From positions 47,105,651-47,169,650 of the forward strand of contig NC_065571.1 in assembly GCF_937616625.2 (NCBI RefSeq): 64,000 nucleotides of DNA. Reading direction: 5' to 3'. This DNA comes from Mercurialis annua (Eukaryota; Streptophyta; Magnoliopsida; Malpighiales; Euphorbiaceae). Positions within the stretch are counted from its first letter, which is position 1; each line of letters opens with the position of its first letter. The notes beneath the pieces are model-generated. The model saw only the letters and a list, made by a program, of their open reading frames with translations. It did no database searches and was not told where the DNA came from. The position numbers were made by a program, and so were the translations under genes. Of this stretch, positions 23,981 through 35,599 are shown in pieces.

Positions 23981-26680
23981 TCACAATAGTAAGGGATCTG
24001 AGACTTCACAAAAAAAGAAGAATTGTGACGAATAATTCTCTAAGTTGACATGGATATGCCCATTGACTTGCTTCTTTAATTGCGTCATTCCATTCCTTAT
24101 CATCATTAAGCAAACCATACACATAACATGTTTGCTTGAATGTTCTATATGTTGTTCCATCAATTGTTTTTATATCTTCATAACTTTGAGGTCCTTTAAC
24201 AATGTTGAGTAGTAAACGTAAATAATATCGTTCTCCTGTTTAAATTAAATATAAGTTAGGACGTTCTTCAAGTTAAACAAATATTTACATTATTTTATTT
24301 GTTAATTATTGTATTAAATTAATTAAAAAAATACCTGAAGTTGGATGTGCATATACAATTCTACCAATACATTTTCCAGTTTTACTCTTGGTCCAAATTT
24401 TTTTATCCTTTTGCCAAACATATTTTCTTGGAAAATCGCCATAAAGTAGTTGCCTTTCTTCTTCATCAATCGTATTTTGTTCCATCCATTTTGTGAACAT
24501 TGTGCTGTCTATTTCTTCATTTCGAAGAATGTTTAGTATCCTTTCTGAATCTCTGAATGTAATTGTTTGTTGATTTTGAAGGTGAAATGATAGTCGAATT
24601 ATAGCTGGACTTCTACGGTGTATGTCAAATCCAAATATTCTCCAGCATGCTTCACATGTTGAAATATAACGACAATCTTGAAAAGATTTTATCTCATCGA
24701 CTTCTCTAATTTCTTCTTAATTTGTGGTAGTATTGTAACGAATATTTTCTTCATTCACCATTGTAGCTCTATCTGGACCTTTATTAACATATTTGAATAA
24801 ATATTTGATAGTCTTTGATCGGTTGTTCCATTCCATATTAATATGAGATCTAATCATTAATAATAATTCTCTATTATATGGAACTACAAATCTGTTGTCT
24901 AGTTTAACTTGTCCTTTTTGAACAAATCTTTTGTCATCTCTTCTTCTGTATATTCGGTAACCATCTTGATCTATACTTGTTTCACTTATGTAATTTTTTG
25001 GAAATTTTTTGCTATAAGTTCCTTCAATCATGCACGGTGAATTTTTATTAGAATATCCACATGTACCGTGCATCATATACTCTGCCACTGCTTCATAACA
25101 ATCGGGATCAACTTCCTTATTAGGTATTTCTGCAGAAATGATTTTATCTATTTGTGCTGTTGTTGTTTTTTTGTTTGAAGTGGATAACCATAGTAATATA
25201 TGAACGTGCGGCAGTCCTCTTTTTTGAAACTCTATTGTGTATACCTCTATTAAAAAAAATTAAAAAAAATTAGTAATATAGCCATATTTTGTAAAAGTTT
25301 TTAAAAACTAATGTATTACCTGCATGCACTTTGCCAAATATTTCTTTTTCTTTTATATATTTTAACATTTCATGTAGCTTTATTTTAAATACTCTGGCCA
25401 CAATATCTGGTCTGTCTTCTACTGTCTGTCTTTCAACCTCACTTGTCATGTATTTAATTTTTGGCAATTTTGGATTTGCAGTAAATGTAATAAATAAGTC
25501 AAGATTTCAAGCCCATCGACATATTGCCATAGCATCTTGATAATTTTGAACCATGTATCTTGGGTAGTAAATGATGGGGGTAGAATAATTCTTTTACCAA
25601 TTGAAGCAGCATATGTGTTACCTTTAACAACAGCGTCATTTAGATTTTGAAGAACTCAATTCTTAAAGTTTGTTGATTGTTTCTCACCCATCGTAACCTT
25701 TCTTCTTCAATGCTTGTGTAAGCATCTACAATATACTGTTGGAATAAACGACCACCCATTATTAATGTTTGTGCTTGATTTTTTCTCGTTTGGATTCTAT
25801 AAGCATAATACTCTCTCATTGTAACATTTTCTCTTTTTCTATTAGACCTTTTATATTCTGTATTGTAAGGTATTCCCACATAATATTCATCTTCTCCATA
25901 TGGAAATAATATAGGATATTGCATCGCCATGTATGATGGGTGTAATTCAGAAATTCATTGTAATTCATTGCTTTTATGTTCAATTACAATATCTTTTCCA
26001 GCATTATTTTTCCCTAAGTCGTCAATAACTAAAGCAGCAATTTCAGAAGCAATCAGAGCATTATATTGTCTATTTGTATTTCTCCGTTCACCCAAAAGCT
26101 TAATTGTTATTGGTCTTGATTCATTTTGATTATACCTCTCTCTTGCCATTCTAAAGACCTGAGCTATTGGATTTTCCGTATTAAACATATTAATAAAATT
26201 CAGTAATTATGTTTTCATCAAGATTTTCAATAGTATTACCCCTTTTAAAACATTTGAGTCTATTTGCCACTTCATGTTCGCTGTCATAGAAATAAAGTTG
26301 TGCAAATTTTGGTTGGTCGCCTTCTCTAGGTAATAGACATCATATTTTATGATGATTTTGTCCATATATATATATAGGAACCACGTCGTTCATTTTTTTT
26401 TATCAATTTTAGCTCCCATTGATGTAAAAGCAAAAATTGAATTATAAAATCTGATATTATTTCTGAACTTCGAACTTGCTTTACCTCCTTTGTAATTCAT
26501 TAAATCTCTTAGAATTTGTGGTGGTTGTTTTAATAGTGGAAGATATACTTTTCCTTGTTGACAACACATTGAAAAACAAGGTACATTTTTGCGATTTAAA
26601 CTTGTAATACTTTCTTCTATCCACATTAAGTGCATCACTCTCTTTAACATCTTCATCTTTTAAATTTGTTTCCTCCATAT
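23981..26680 (-). pseudogene. Helitron Rep (HUH endonuclease) region, broken
   Basis: In gene order: an N-terminal Helitron-like domain with YPILFPYGEDEYY, REYYAYRIQ and GGRLFQQYIVDAYTSIEEERL; a stretch corresponding to GKRIILPPSFTTQDTWFKI in another frame; the HUH motif in KRGLPHVHILLWL near 25200; the C-rich MHGTCGYSNKNSPCM; and the tyrosine motif YLFKYVNKG near 24800. It ends in the linker to the helicase (YGDFPRKYVW, TGKCIGRIVYAHP). Breaks: an in-frame stop near 25955, a frameshift at about 25640, an apparent intron or break near 25260-25330, and a TAA at 24717. In intact elements this protein nicks and joins the Helitron ends at A/T dinucleotides. The N-terminal start at about 26678 is uncertain. 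Confidence 0.85.
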
Positions 26681-26689
26681 TGCTTCCCT

Positions 26690-27090
26690 ATAAAAAATAA
26701 AGTAGAAATTGTAAATAGTATTTTAGATTTTTAAAATTATGTAGTAAATTTTTTTAATTATATTAATAAAAATCTACTTACATGTGACTTCAAAAATTAT
26801 TTATATAGCGATTTCTCTATAATTCTGTTAACAGTGAAACTGTTAATCTTGAAACGGTGATTGAACGCGCTGATTTTAATTTGAAAATAAAAAGATTTTC
26901 CAATTGAATTTTGAATAGGTGTTGGGTAGTTGTCGTCCTCATCATCTTCTATTTCTTTTTCTTTTAAACCTCCGAATTCATCGTCCTTTTGAGAGATTTC
27001 CTATATAAAAGAAATCAATCAAAGTTTCTTTTAGAAAAATACAGCATGCAATAAGATCAACTATATTTCATAATTTATATTGGTATTTAC
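26690..27090. other. Spacer between Helitron Rep and RPA-like regions
   Basis: AT-rich sequence with possible small exon remnants on the minus strand, but nothing I can assign. Probably Helitron internal non-coding sequence or degenerate 5' end of the Rep gene. Confidence 0.35.
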
Positions 27091-29355
27091 ATTTTCCATT
27101 TTAGTTTGAAGGGTGGGAGCTGATACACCAAGTATTTTTTTCCGCCACTTGGTCAAGCAAAACAAATATTGTATCCCCAAAAGAATCTTTCACTTGAAGC
27201 TCTATCCTATACCTATAATAAACTGTTAGAAGTATATTATCTAATAAGCAAAATAACTTCATTAATTTGAAGGTTGAAATTAATTTACTTATTCACTAGA
27301 TATTCAATTTGTTTGTCACATTTCTCACATTTGAAAGATGAAACTTCCATTGTTAATTTTGTTTTGCACTGATTGCAAGAGACATAATACTATCCATTTT
27401 TTCCGATCAACCCATACATAGTTGCATAACAATAGACATATCGAACCTTTATGGTATTGAAAAAAGGAAACAAAAATCAAGTACCATTAAAATAATGTTA
27501 TTTTTCAAATGGTAAATAAAATAATAATTATAAATATTTTGCAGTTTCCACCGTTGATTGAGAGTCGTTCGATATCTCTTTGATATTTTTGGTCATGGAA
27601 AATATGTTTCCGCTATTGGTAGATTAGTTAGGTATGTTGAGCTTCTTAATCTCATATGCATCATCAATAAATCTAATTGTTTTAAAAAAGTTAGTGTAAA
27701 TAAATAAAAATATTCTAAAATAATGTTTGGCTTAAAATTTAAACATTTATGACAACCTCTTTTCAAACTCTGCAAGTTGAGGAATTTCGGGGTTGAAGTA
27801 GATTTTTGTTGATTTTGAAGAAGACAAATAAGTTTTACCTAAATGAAAAAATATAGACAGTGTAAATAATTAAATATAAATTTAAAAATTATATTGTGAT
27901 AATTAAATTAAATTTATAAAAATGCTTACTTTGGAACTCTTTCACGAGTGTTGATGTGAAATCCACATTTTTAATTTCGTTTTGGGATAAAGCTTTCTCT
28001 TTCTTGTATAGTTCAATCAAGTCATCCCAAATACTAATTTCAATTGTAGTCATCCTACAAGCATAGACAAAATAAAAGTATTAATAAAACAATGAATAAA
28101 ATGCACTATATAAAATACATAGACTGTTCAACATCCACATAAAAATACACGTACATTTTGAAAAAGGAAATAAAAAGAGGAGTAGAATTGAAAAATGTAA
28201 ATTGTGAAATTATGAAATGCTGTCAATTAACATTAATTACGGTCAATAGAATGTAGAAAAATTGATATTAAAAAAGAAAGACTTTCATAAATCTATATAT
28301 AAGACAGAATACTGAATTAAATATGTACACAAAAACATACCAAATTAAATATGTAAATAAATCAATACATTTAATACACAAATTTTTATATAAAAGTGAA
28401 AAAGAAATATTCTAAGTATATATAGTAATCTAGAAAGACTGTTACCAAATTAAATATATAACAATTTAGGAAAAAATATTACCAAATTACATGTAAAAGT
28501 TACATAAAAAAATACATAGATTCTGATTAGTGGGTTATTTAAAAATATTAATCATAATCAAATAAGTCAAAATATACAAATATTACCTCAAATTTTGAAG
28601 TTGAACTGTTAAAACAGGAACTTTGTTACTATCTTTTTCCTCCACTTCACTCTCGGCAATAACTTTTCCAATGATATCTATAACCATGTTTTTTTTTAAA
28701 AAATGCATTCATGTTAAATATGTATCTAAAATAATTAAACATTAATTGCAAATATTACCTGTTAGCACAAATGACTTTCCGCGATGTGAATTGAGCTTGT
28801 CAAACTCAAACAAATCAAACAGATGTCTTGGAATATGAAGCTCATTACTCTCGGATTTTTGGACAATGGTTTTTTTTTTAAAAATCTCATCAGAATTTTA
28901 TTATCACTTATGACACGATAATTGTCCTCATTGTTCATGACTTCAAAATTAGAGAAAAAATAAATTTCCCCTTCTTGAAGTGTAGAACGAAATTGAAATG
29001 CAATATCTTGATGTATTATTGCATGAATATAATTTTCCTGTTAAATAGTTATAAAAATTAATATATTAGTAAAAATATAAAGACGTGACAAATTTAAATA
29101 TACGAGATTACCTTTTCATCGAGAAGTACCATTTCCATACTCGGTGAGCCTCTAGCATTTTCACACTTAACATCCCATAATCTAGAAATCCGAGCTTTAA
29201 TTTTATATTCTTGTTTATCCAAGCTCAATTTTTCAATTAAATCGTATGATATAGGATTGACCGTCCTAATTAAAAAAAGGATAAAATTATTAATATAAAA
29301 AATAATATGCACACAAAAACAATATAAATATAAACAATACAAATTACCTTGTCAT
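27090..29355 (-). pseudogene. Helitron-borne RPA70-like single-strand-DNA-binding protein, broken
   Basis: Multi-exon relic of a replication protein A large-subunit-like gene. First exon 29348-29355 (ATGACAAG), second 29112-29265 (TVNPISYDLIEKLSLDKQEYKIKARISRLWDV..., an OB fold of the RPA1/DUF223 type), third from 29037 to about 28759 (NYIHAIIHQDIAFQF, SNFEVMNN). Further exons give FVLTDIIGKVIAESEVE, WDDLIELYKKEK and TYLSSSKSTKIYFNPEIP. Near 27300-27390 is a zinc-ribbon CNQC...CEKC as in the C-terminal OB fold of RPA1. A frameshift in the A-run near 28875 and others further down make it non-functional. RPA-like genes are a known cargo of plant Helitrons, and orientation and place fit. Confidence 0.75.
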
Positions 29356-29652
29356 TGAAGCGTGGAAGGAAATGTATTCAATTTTTAAAGTATGAAAAAA
29401 ATATGAGTATGAAAATCTTGAAAATCTTGTAGTTTGAAGAAGCTATTATATAGTATTTTAAGTGAGATGTTACATTCTTTTGTTATTTAAAACAATTGAA
29501 AGTTGTCTTATATTTAATTTGTTTTGAATTGATAATATTAATGTGCAAAACTGAAACCTCCACTATTTCAATCATTTATTTTCTATCATTTCAAAATTGT
29601 TGATCCTGTTCATGTTCTGCCAAAAGCTAGGGAACATAGGAAAAAAAACGTC

Positions 29653-31311
29653 ATGCAGAACCCTAACCCTAAAACCATCCTCCACCACCACCACCAAAAC
29701 CCTTACCACCCCATAGCCACCACCACCACCGGCCATCAGGTTTCAACACAGGCAGCTGGAAAAGGTTTATCTTCGTCGCAGGATGGTTTTTTGAACAAAT
29801 CACGTGTTATTTATTTCGAGAACTTCCCACGTTCATAGAAATTTTCTAATTTGCAGAGAGCCTTTGCTAAATACAAGGTCTATGGGAGAGTTTCATTGGC
29901 ACAAAAATTGTCAAAGAGAGGATGCAGTTTTGGTTTTTTTCGTCCTACCGAGGGAGTCGAGATTGATTGGATCCTTTCTCAGCTTAGTATGATTATAATC
30001 GGACAATTCAAACTGCGTGCTTTCCGTTCTCGTTTCTCTGAGCGTGTGCAACAAGAGACGAAGCAATACACAAGGAAACAAATCGTTCCTAAAGAGATTT
30101 ATCATGCTTCTTTCCGTGACAACCGTTCTTATGCTAATGTGACTTCGCCAAAGAAAGTTCAACAGGAGTTACAGGATTCTCAGATTTCAGCTCATGAAGA
30201 AAAGTTGCAACTTCCCTTGAATCAGAGTTCGATTATAGACAACAATATGGATTGGCTAGAGAGACCCATAATAGCTAGATTGAATTCCCCTCAATCTATT
30301 CTACAAGCCAAGAATTATTTGATATCAAACGATGTTTCGTTTGATAATATATCTATCATGGGAGGTTGCTTGATACTTATTACTTTTGAATCGGTTTTGG
30401 ATGCGATGATGTTTCTCGATGGTAAATCGAAACAGTTGATGGAATTTTTATACTCTTTCTCTAAGGCAATTGATTATAACACACCAACCCTTCGGATGGC
30501 ATGGGTATTGATCTCTGGTATCCCCCTAACTCTTTGGAGTCCAGAAGTTTTTGTTAACATAGCTAACTGTTTTGGCGAAGCAGTTAAAGTTCATCCGCTA
30601 GTTTATGTGAAAGAATGTCTTGATACTGGTTTTGTCCTTATTTCAACTACGAATGGTTGGATTAACAAAACTGTGCTGGTAGTTCTTGGGGATTTGACTT
30701 TTATTGTTCATGTGTTTGAAATAGACCAACTAGTTTATTTTAGTAATCGGACAGATTCTGTTTTGGGATCAGATTTGCTATCTTCAGATAATATATTAGA
30801 AACAAACTCCAGCTTTTCTGATAAAAACAGATCCAATAATTCTGGAAAGGAAGTTTTAAAATCTGAAGATAAGCAATTTCAAGTCCAATTTGGGCCTTCC
30901 TCTTCAGCAACAAATTTTCCTATGACAACTACAGATTTAGACCGTTCAGTCTATTTAGAACGATCTCGGTCCTTTTCAGGTTCAGTTGTTCCTAATTCTA
31001 TAGTAGAGATGGAGATTACTTCTAAGGATGTTATTACTCCTATAAGGCCTGCAACTCATTCCGGTGTTCTTTTAAACAATCAGACTATTGATATGGACAA
31101 CATTACCACTAGGAAGAAAAAAAGATTCACAACCTCTGGTAACTTAAAATCCTTTTCAGATCAACAACAAACTTCAGAAAACCAAAGTTCTTCGGTAGAT
31201 ATTGAAAATATGAACAGACTAATTCTCTTGGCAAAAGAAAAGGCAGCAGATGGTTCTTTTGAGGAAGCTTTGAAGATTTGGGATGTAGGGCATTCTCTGG
31301 GGGTTTTTTAG
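29653..31311 (+). pseudogene. LINE ORF1 with RRM-like and DUF4283-like domains, one internal stop
   Basis: Frame of 552 codons, broken only by TAG at 29836-29838 where a Trp (TGG) is the simplest ancestor. N-terminal low-complexity His/Thr/Pro region, then an RRM-like fold (VIYFENFP ... RGCSFGFFRP). A central region (about 200-330) resembles the DUF4283 domain of plant LINE ORF1 proteins (MGGCLILITFES, RMAWVLISGIPLTLWSPEVF). The C-terminal third is polar and low-complexity. No CCHC knuckle is visible. ORF1 proteins bind the LINE RNA; this copy would give only a 61-residue peptide or start internally. Confidence 0.75.
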
Positions 31312-32472
31312 CAGAGATTCTAAGGTTGCAGCTGTGAATCAATTGCTTAAGAATTTGGAACAAGACCTTAAGAATCATAAATCTTGAGCTTCTTTCCATC
31401 AAGGTATTCATCTTTCTTATGTCGATACAATTTAATTTTGTTTCATGGAATTGCAGAGGAGGTTTATTAAACCACCGGAAGCAATGCTTCATTCGGAATT
31501 TAGTTACCAAGCACAAACTTTCGTTTTTCGGTTTAGTGGAATCAAAACAGGAATCTATTGACGCTTTTCTTGTTCAAAAATTATGGCCAGATTTAGACTT
31601 TGGTTTCGATTGGGTCCCTTCAAATGGGGCTTCTAGCGGTCTTCTTCTTATTTGGAGCACTGTTCTAATTCGCAACATATTTATTACTAAATGTGCTCGC
31701 TGGATTTGTTTTGATCTATGGTTTAACTCTTATTCGATTTGCCACATTCTCATTTATGCCAGTAATCTTGCTTCTGAAAGGTTATCAATGTGGTCAGAAC
31801 TGTTGCCTCTAACTACTTTTTCTGGAATGGTTTTTATCAGTGGGGATTTTAACGAAATTTTGACTCTTGTTGAGCGTCTTAATTGTGTTGGATATTCTGC
31901 CTCTATGATAGCTCTTCGAAACTTTCTCAATGAGTCGGAGTTGCTTGATCTTCCTCTCCAAGGACGTTCTTTTACCTGGAAGAACTCCTACTCCAAATCG
32001 AGAATTGATAGATGTTTTTCTTGTTTACTAGCTACCAACACTTGGAGGTCTCTATCTCTTTCTAATGTGCCCAGAGGTAATTCTGATCATGTACCTATCT
32101 TGTTTCAATCTGCTGTCAATATTGATTGGGGTCCGAAGCCATTCTGCTCCGTTAACGCTTGTTGGGATCATACCGATTTGAATTCTCTTGTTTCAAGTTC
32201 ATGGATGTCTATTAGCTCTTCAAATTCATCTCTGCCATTAGTCAAAAAATTGAAGGAGCTGCGTATTATTATAAAACAGTGGAATATTGATGTTTTTGGA
32301 GATCAAAAAATGATTATTAAAGACCTTAGTGAAAAGATCAATAAGCTGGAAACAGATTCAGACATGCGCATTCTTAATGACGATGAATCAACCAGATTAG
32401 CTGATGCTAAAAGTGAGTCATGGAAAGCGGAAAAAAATGATGAGAGTCTGTGGATTCAAAAGTCGTGTCTAA

Positions 32473-33929
32473 TGTTAGCAAAAATACTAACTTGTAGTAA
32501 TCCGGAAATACGGAATCGATCCCACGAAGACAAGAGGTTTAAAGTGAGCGAACACGTAAATGGAAATTCAATTCGGAAAGCAACGATCAATTGAAGGTTC
32601 AAGTATCCAATTACTAACTAAGAATTAAACTAACGTGAAATTGCAATTAAACAAGTAAAGAGAATTAATTATCAAGAATCTAATTCAATAAAAGGGGAAT
32701 GTCAAGGAGTTAGTAATCCAACCTAGGTTATGCAATCATGATTGGTCAAGTGTAAACTACTAAGGACCGAGCGAGGCCTAAAACGTCATTCCCGCTCTCT
32801 CGAGCCTCAAGGAATGCCAAAACCGCTATCTAGTCATTCAATCACACCAAGCTCACTCTCGTGTTACAAGGCAAACTAAATCAATATCAAACGATTAATC
32901 AATCCGCTCCAAGGTCACCTAGATTCAAACCCACTCTCGTGGAGCTCTAAAATCTAGGTTTTCTAACCTAGAGGTCGATCTAATCAACCACCTCTCGGTG
33001 CGTCAATCAAACTATGGCAATGATTAAGGTAGCTAATCCTAATCAAGCAATGAGTAATAGGGAAGAAACAAAAGCATACAACACTAAAGACCAACCAATC
33101 AAGCAAACCCCTAAATTATCATACTAACCCCCTAACAAAGGAAATTTAGCTACTCATATTTAGATTATCACAAACAATCAAGGAATGAGTAAAGTAGAAC
33201 ATTCAAGTAAGAAGAATTACCTTGATTAAATAAATAGAATAGACAACCATAAAGATAATGAAGATTCACAATAAGTAGCTTGTAATAAAAATGAAGATCT
33301 TGTTATCATAAAGCAAATAAAACTTGCATCAAGCTCCAACAATGGAGGAATCTCCAAGAAGAAGATGGCTAATCTAAAAGAGGTAAAAACTAGAGAATAA
33401 TTCCAAAATGTCTATAACTTCCTGTACCCTAAAAAAGATAATGTGCTATTTATATGGGTTACAAATGAGGTAAACAAAGGACACCCTTCTAAGGAGTGTT
33501 GGGCCTAAAATAGAAATTGAGCCCTTGAGTTTTGTCTTGTCTCGAAATTCAAATTCTGAGCTTCTTTTTAAGGGGCTCGATCGAGCCATCCACTTAAGAG
33601 TGAGGGCTCGATCGAGCCTTATGCTTTGAAGAAACTTCTGGACAGCTTTGTTCATAGGGCTCGATCGAGCCTTCCTTCATAAGTGAAGGGCTCGATCGAG
33701 CCCCTCCTTTAAATGCCCATATCTTGCTCGTTTCTTCGCTCTTTCAACTCGCTCCTATTCCGATACTTGATTTCTTCATTCTTTAAGCCCAAAACACTTC
33801 GCATTGCTTCATTTTACCTGAAACGCTAATACACAAAATAAGCACACCAATACGGGGAAAAAACGCTTCAAAGTATACTAAAAACAAGCGAAAACAACTC
33901 CTAAACATAGGTGTAAAATGCACCTATCA
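32473..33929 (-). repeat. 3' LTR of the Athila-like element
   Basis: Ends TGTTAGC and CCTATCA as written on the plus strand. Contains two pairs of the palindrome GGCTCGATCGAGCC (33574-33702). TATA-like TATAAATA on the minus strand corresponds to 33447-33454. Same length as the other LTR. Confidence 0.95.
33574..33702. repeat. Palindrome pairs in the 3' LTR
   Basis: Four copies of the perfect 14-bp palindrome GGCTCGATCGAGCC at 33574, 33605, 33658 and 33689. They are grouped as two pairs, each with a 31-bp start-to-start spacing. Because the unit is self-complementary, the two members of a pair can form a hairpin with a stem of at least 14 bp and a loop of about 17 nt. Confidence 0.9.
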
Positions 33930-33945
33930 AACCTCCTCACACTTA
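33930..33945 (-). promoter_or_regulatory. Polypurine tract of the Athila-like element
   Basis: On the minus strand GTGTGAGGAGGTT abuts the 3' LTR and is the expected plus-strand primer position. Assigned by position and purine content. Confidence 0.65.
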
Positions 33946-34533
33946 CCCTTTGCTTGTCCCCAAGCAAGAAATGAATCTTACTAACAAAACAACATTAACA
34001 ACCTTGGTAATTATGAACTCATGTCAACAACCGAACTCCCAATCAATGAAGATACAAGTACGATCATCTAGTATTATCAACCACAAGCGATGCAAACAAA
34101 TGAGGAATGCAATTATAATGACATAGTCCAATGACATTGAGAATACTATCGATATGGCATCATGTCAAGCAATCTCGAAGTTACAATCATCTACGGGACA
34201 TGCACACATTGGTCCACAAGAATTGGCAATTCACGGCATATTGTTCATAGACATCAAGCAAAAGCAATTTAATTCTCTCAAGATGGCACTCCAACACTCA
34301 AGTGTTTCGGGTAAACAATTAGGCTCACTACATGCGAAAATTCACCATAAGCTTGCTCTTAGTCCCGAACTCCACTACTTGATTCGGTAATCAACAACTA
34401 TCATATGGACTTGTGTAAGGGTTGTAGCTTGGCTAGGGGTTAAGGGTAGGAAAATTTGGATAATTGGCTAAAACTTGACTTGAACAACTAACTTATTATG
34501 CACTTTTTGACCTAACTCGGATTTCCAACACTT

Positions 34534-34573
<40 letters not shown>

Positions 34574-35599
34574 TTTTTTCTATTACCTTTGTTTATTCTT
34601 TCTTTCTTTTCTTTTTCTTCATTTTTCTTCTATATTTTTTTTTTATATTTTCTTTTCTTCTTGATATTGTTTTTATTCTTTCTTTCTTTTGATTTTCTTT
34701 TTAATCATCAAGCTAGTGTCACAATTTTTTTTCAAAATTAAGTTATTCAAATCAAATTTGGGTGTTTAAGAGGTAAAATGTTGAAGGATAATGGTGTATA
34801 ATTGGTGTGTATCAAGGAAGGGTTAGGCTCAAATGGTGAATTCTAAGGGTGAAGGGTAGGCTTTTAAAGTGGTCTTATCCGAAAATGGGGTTAGTCCTAA
34901 TGCCATACTCATTTAGCTATTGACACTCAACCATATAGTCTCGAACGGACACCAAGCAAGTTCTAGGAATTAGCAAGCAAACGACACTCATCAAAAATAA
35001 TTAGGCTCAATCAAACACTCAAATAAGGGTGGTGTCATGCCAAATACTTCATTCCTATGAACACATGCCAATCATGCTATCAAATTTCAAAATGGCACCA
35101 ATTTTTACAATTTTAAGCACATATCATGCATCCGCATTAAGTATCACGAAAATTGCCAAAATCACAACAACCAACTAATTGAATTCACCCTAATCTCATT
35201 GAAACATGTCATACACATTGCATTTCATTAAGCAAGCATCAACATTTGATTGATTAAACTAGAAACACACTTGATGACTTCATTGATCGGGAAATACATT
35301 AGTTGACAAATTCCAAAAATACACCAAGGCCACTAATCATGCTTTCAACAAACTAAAGCCAAAGATTCCGTGCTTAAGGTGACTCTAAACAACCCAAAAT
35401 AAATAGCGCAAACACTAAAAACAACTAAAAAAAAAAAATACAATAAACGAAAGCATAAAGCATAAAAAAAAACATAAAGGCAAGATACAATTTCACAACC
35501 AACCCTCCTCACACTATTTCTAGCTTAGTCCCGAAGCATGAAATAGAGAAAAATAAAGCGTGAAATTGAATAAGAAAGAGTTGGAGAAATCAAATCTTG
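33946..35599 (-). other. Non-coding region between the env-position ORF and 3' LTR
   Basis: About 1.65 kb without a credible frame. At 34539-34730 it holds a long T-run followed by TTTCTTTTC-type pyrimidine sequence (A-run and purines in the sense of the element). Long 3' non-coding tracts of this kind are usual in Athila elements. The plus-strand frame 34154-34390 has no family resemblance. Confidence 0.6.

Larger units (their letters stand above)
19339..29606 (-). mobile_element. Decayed autonomous-type Helitron (part), minus strand
   Basis: The region encodes, all on the minus strand, an RPA-like protein, a Rep (HUH) protein and a PIF1-type helicase, the gene set of plant Helitrons. The likely 3' terminus is at 19339: on the minus strand a short stem (CGTAC/GCACG) is followed by GGCCTAA and then T, fitting the Helitron CTRR-T end rule. 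The 5' terminus was not found; it should lie beyond 29.6 kb and may be on the far side of the LINE (after 47710) or lost. All three coding regions carry stops and frameshifts, so the element cannot be autonomous now. A short Helitron (19398) and a solo LTR (20883) are inserted in it. Confidence 0.7.

Noticed and set aside
33446..33655. Short minus-strand ORF in the LTR, repeated at 44490-44699
   Set aside because: It is identical in both LTRs only because the LTRs are copies. It spans the palindromes and TATA region and has no family resemblance.
33574..33702. Regularly spaced repeats suggesting a CRISPR-like array
   Set aside because: This is plant nuclear DNA, and the units are palindrome pairs in an LTR without the spacer and repeat lengths of a CRISPR array.
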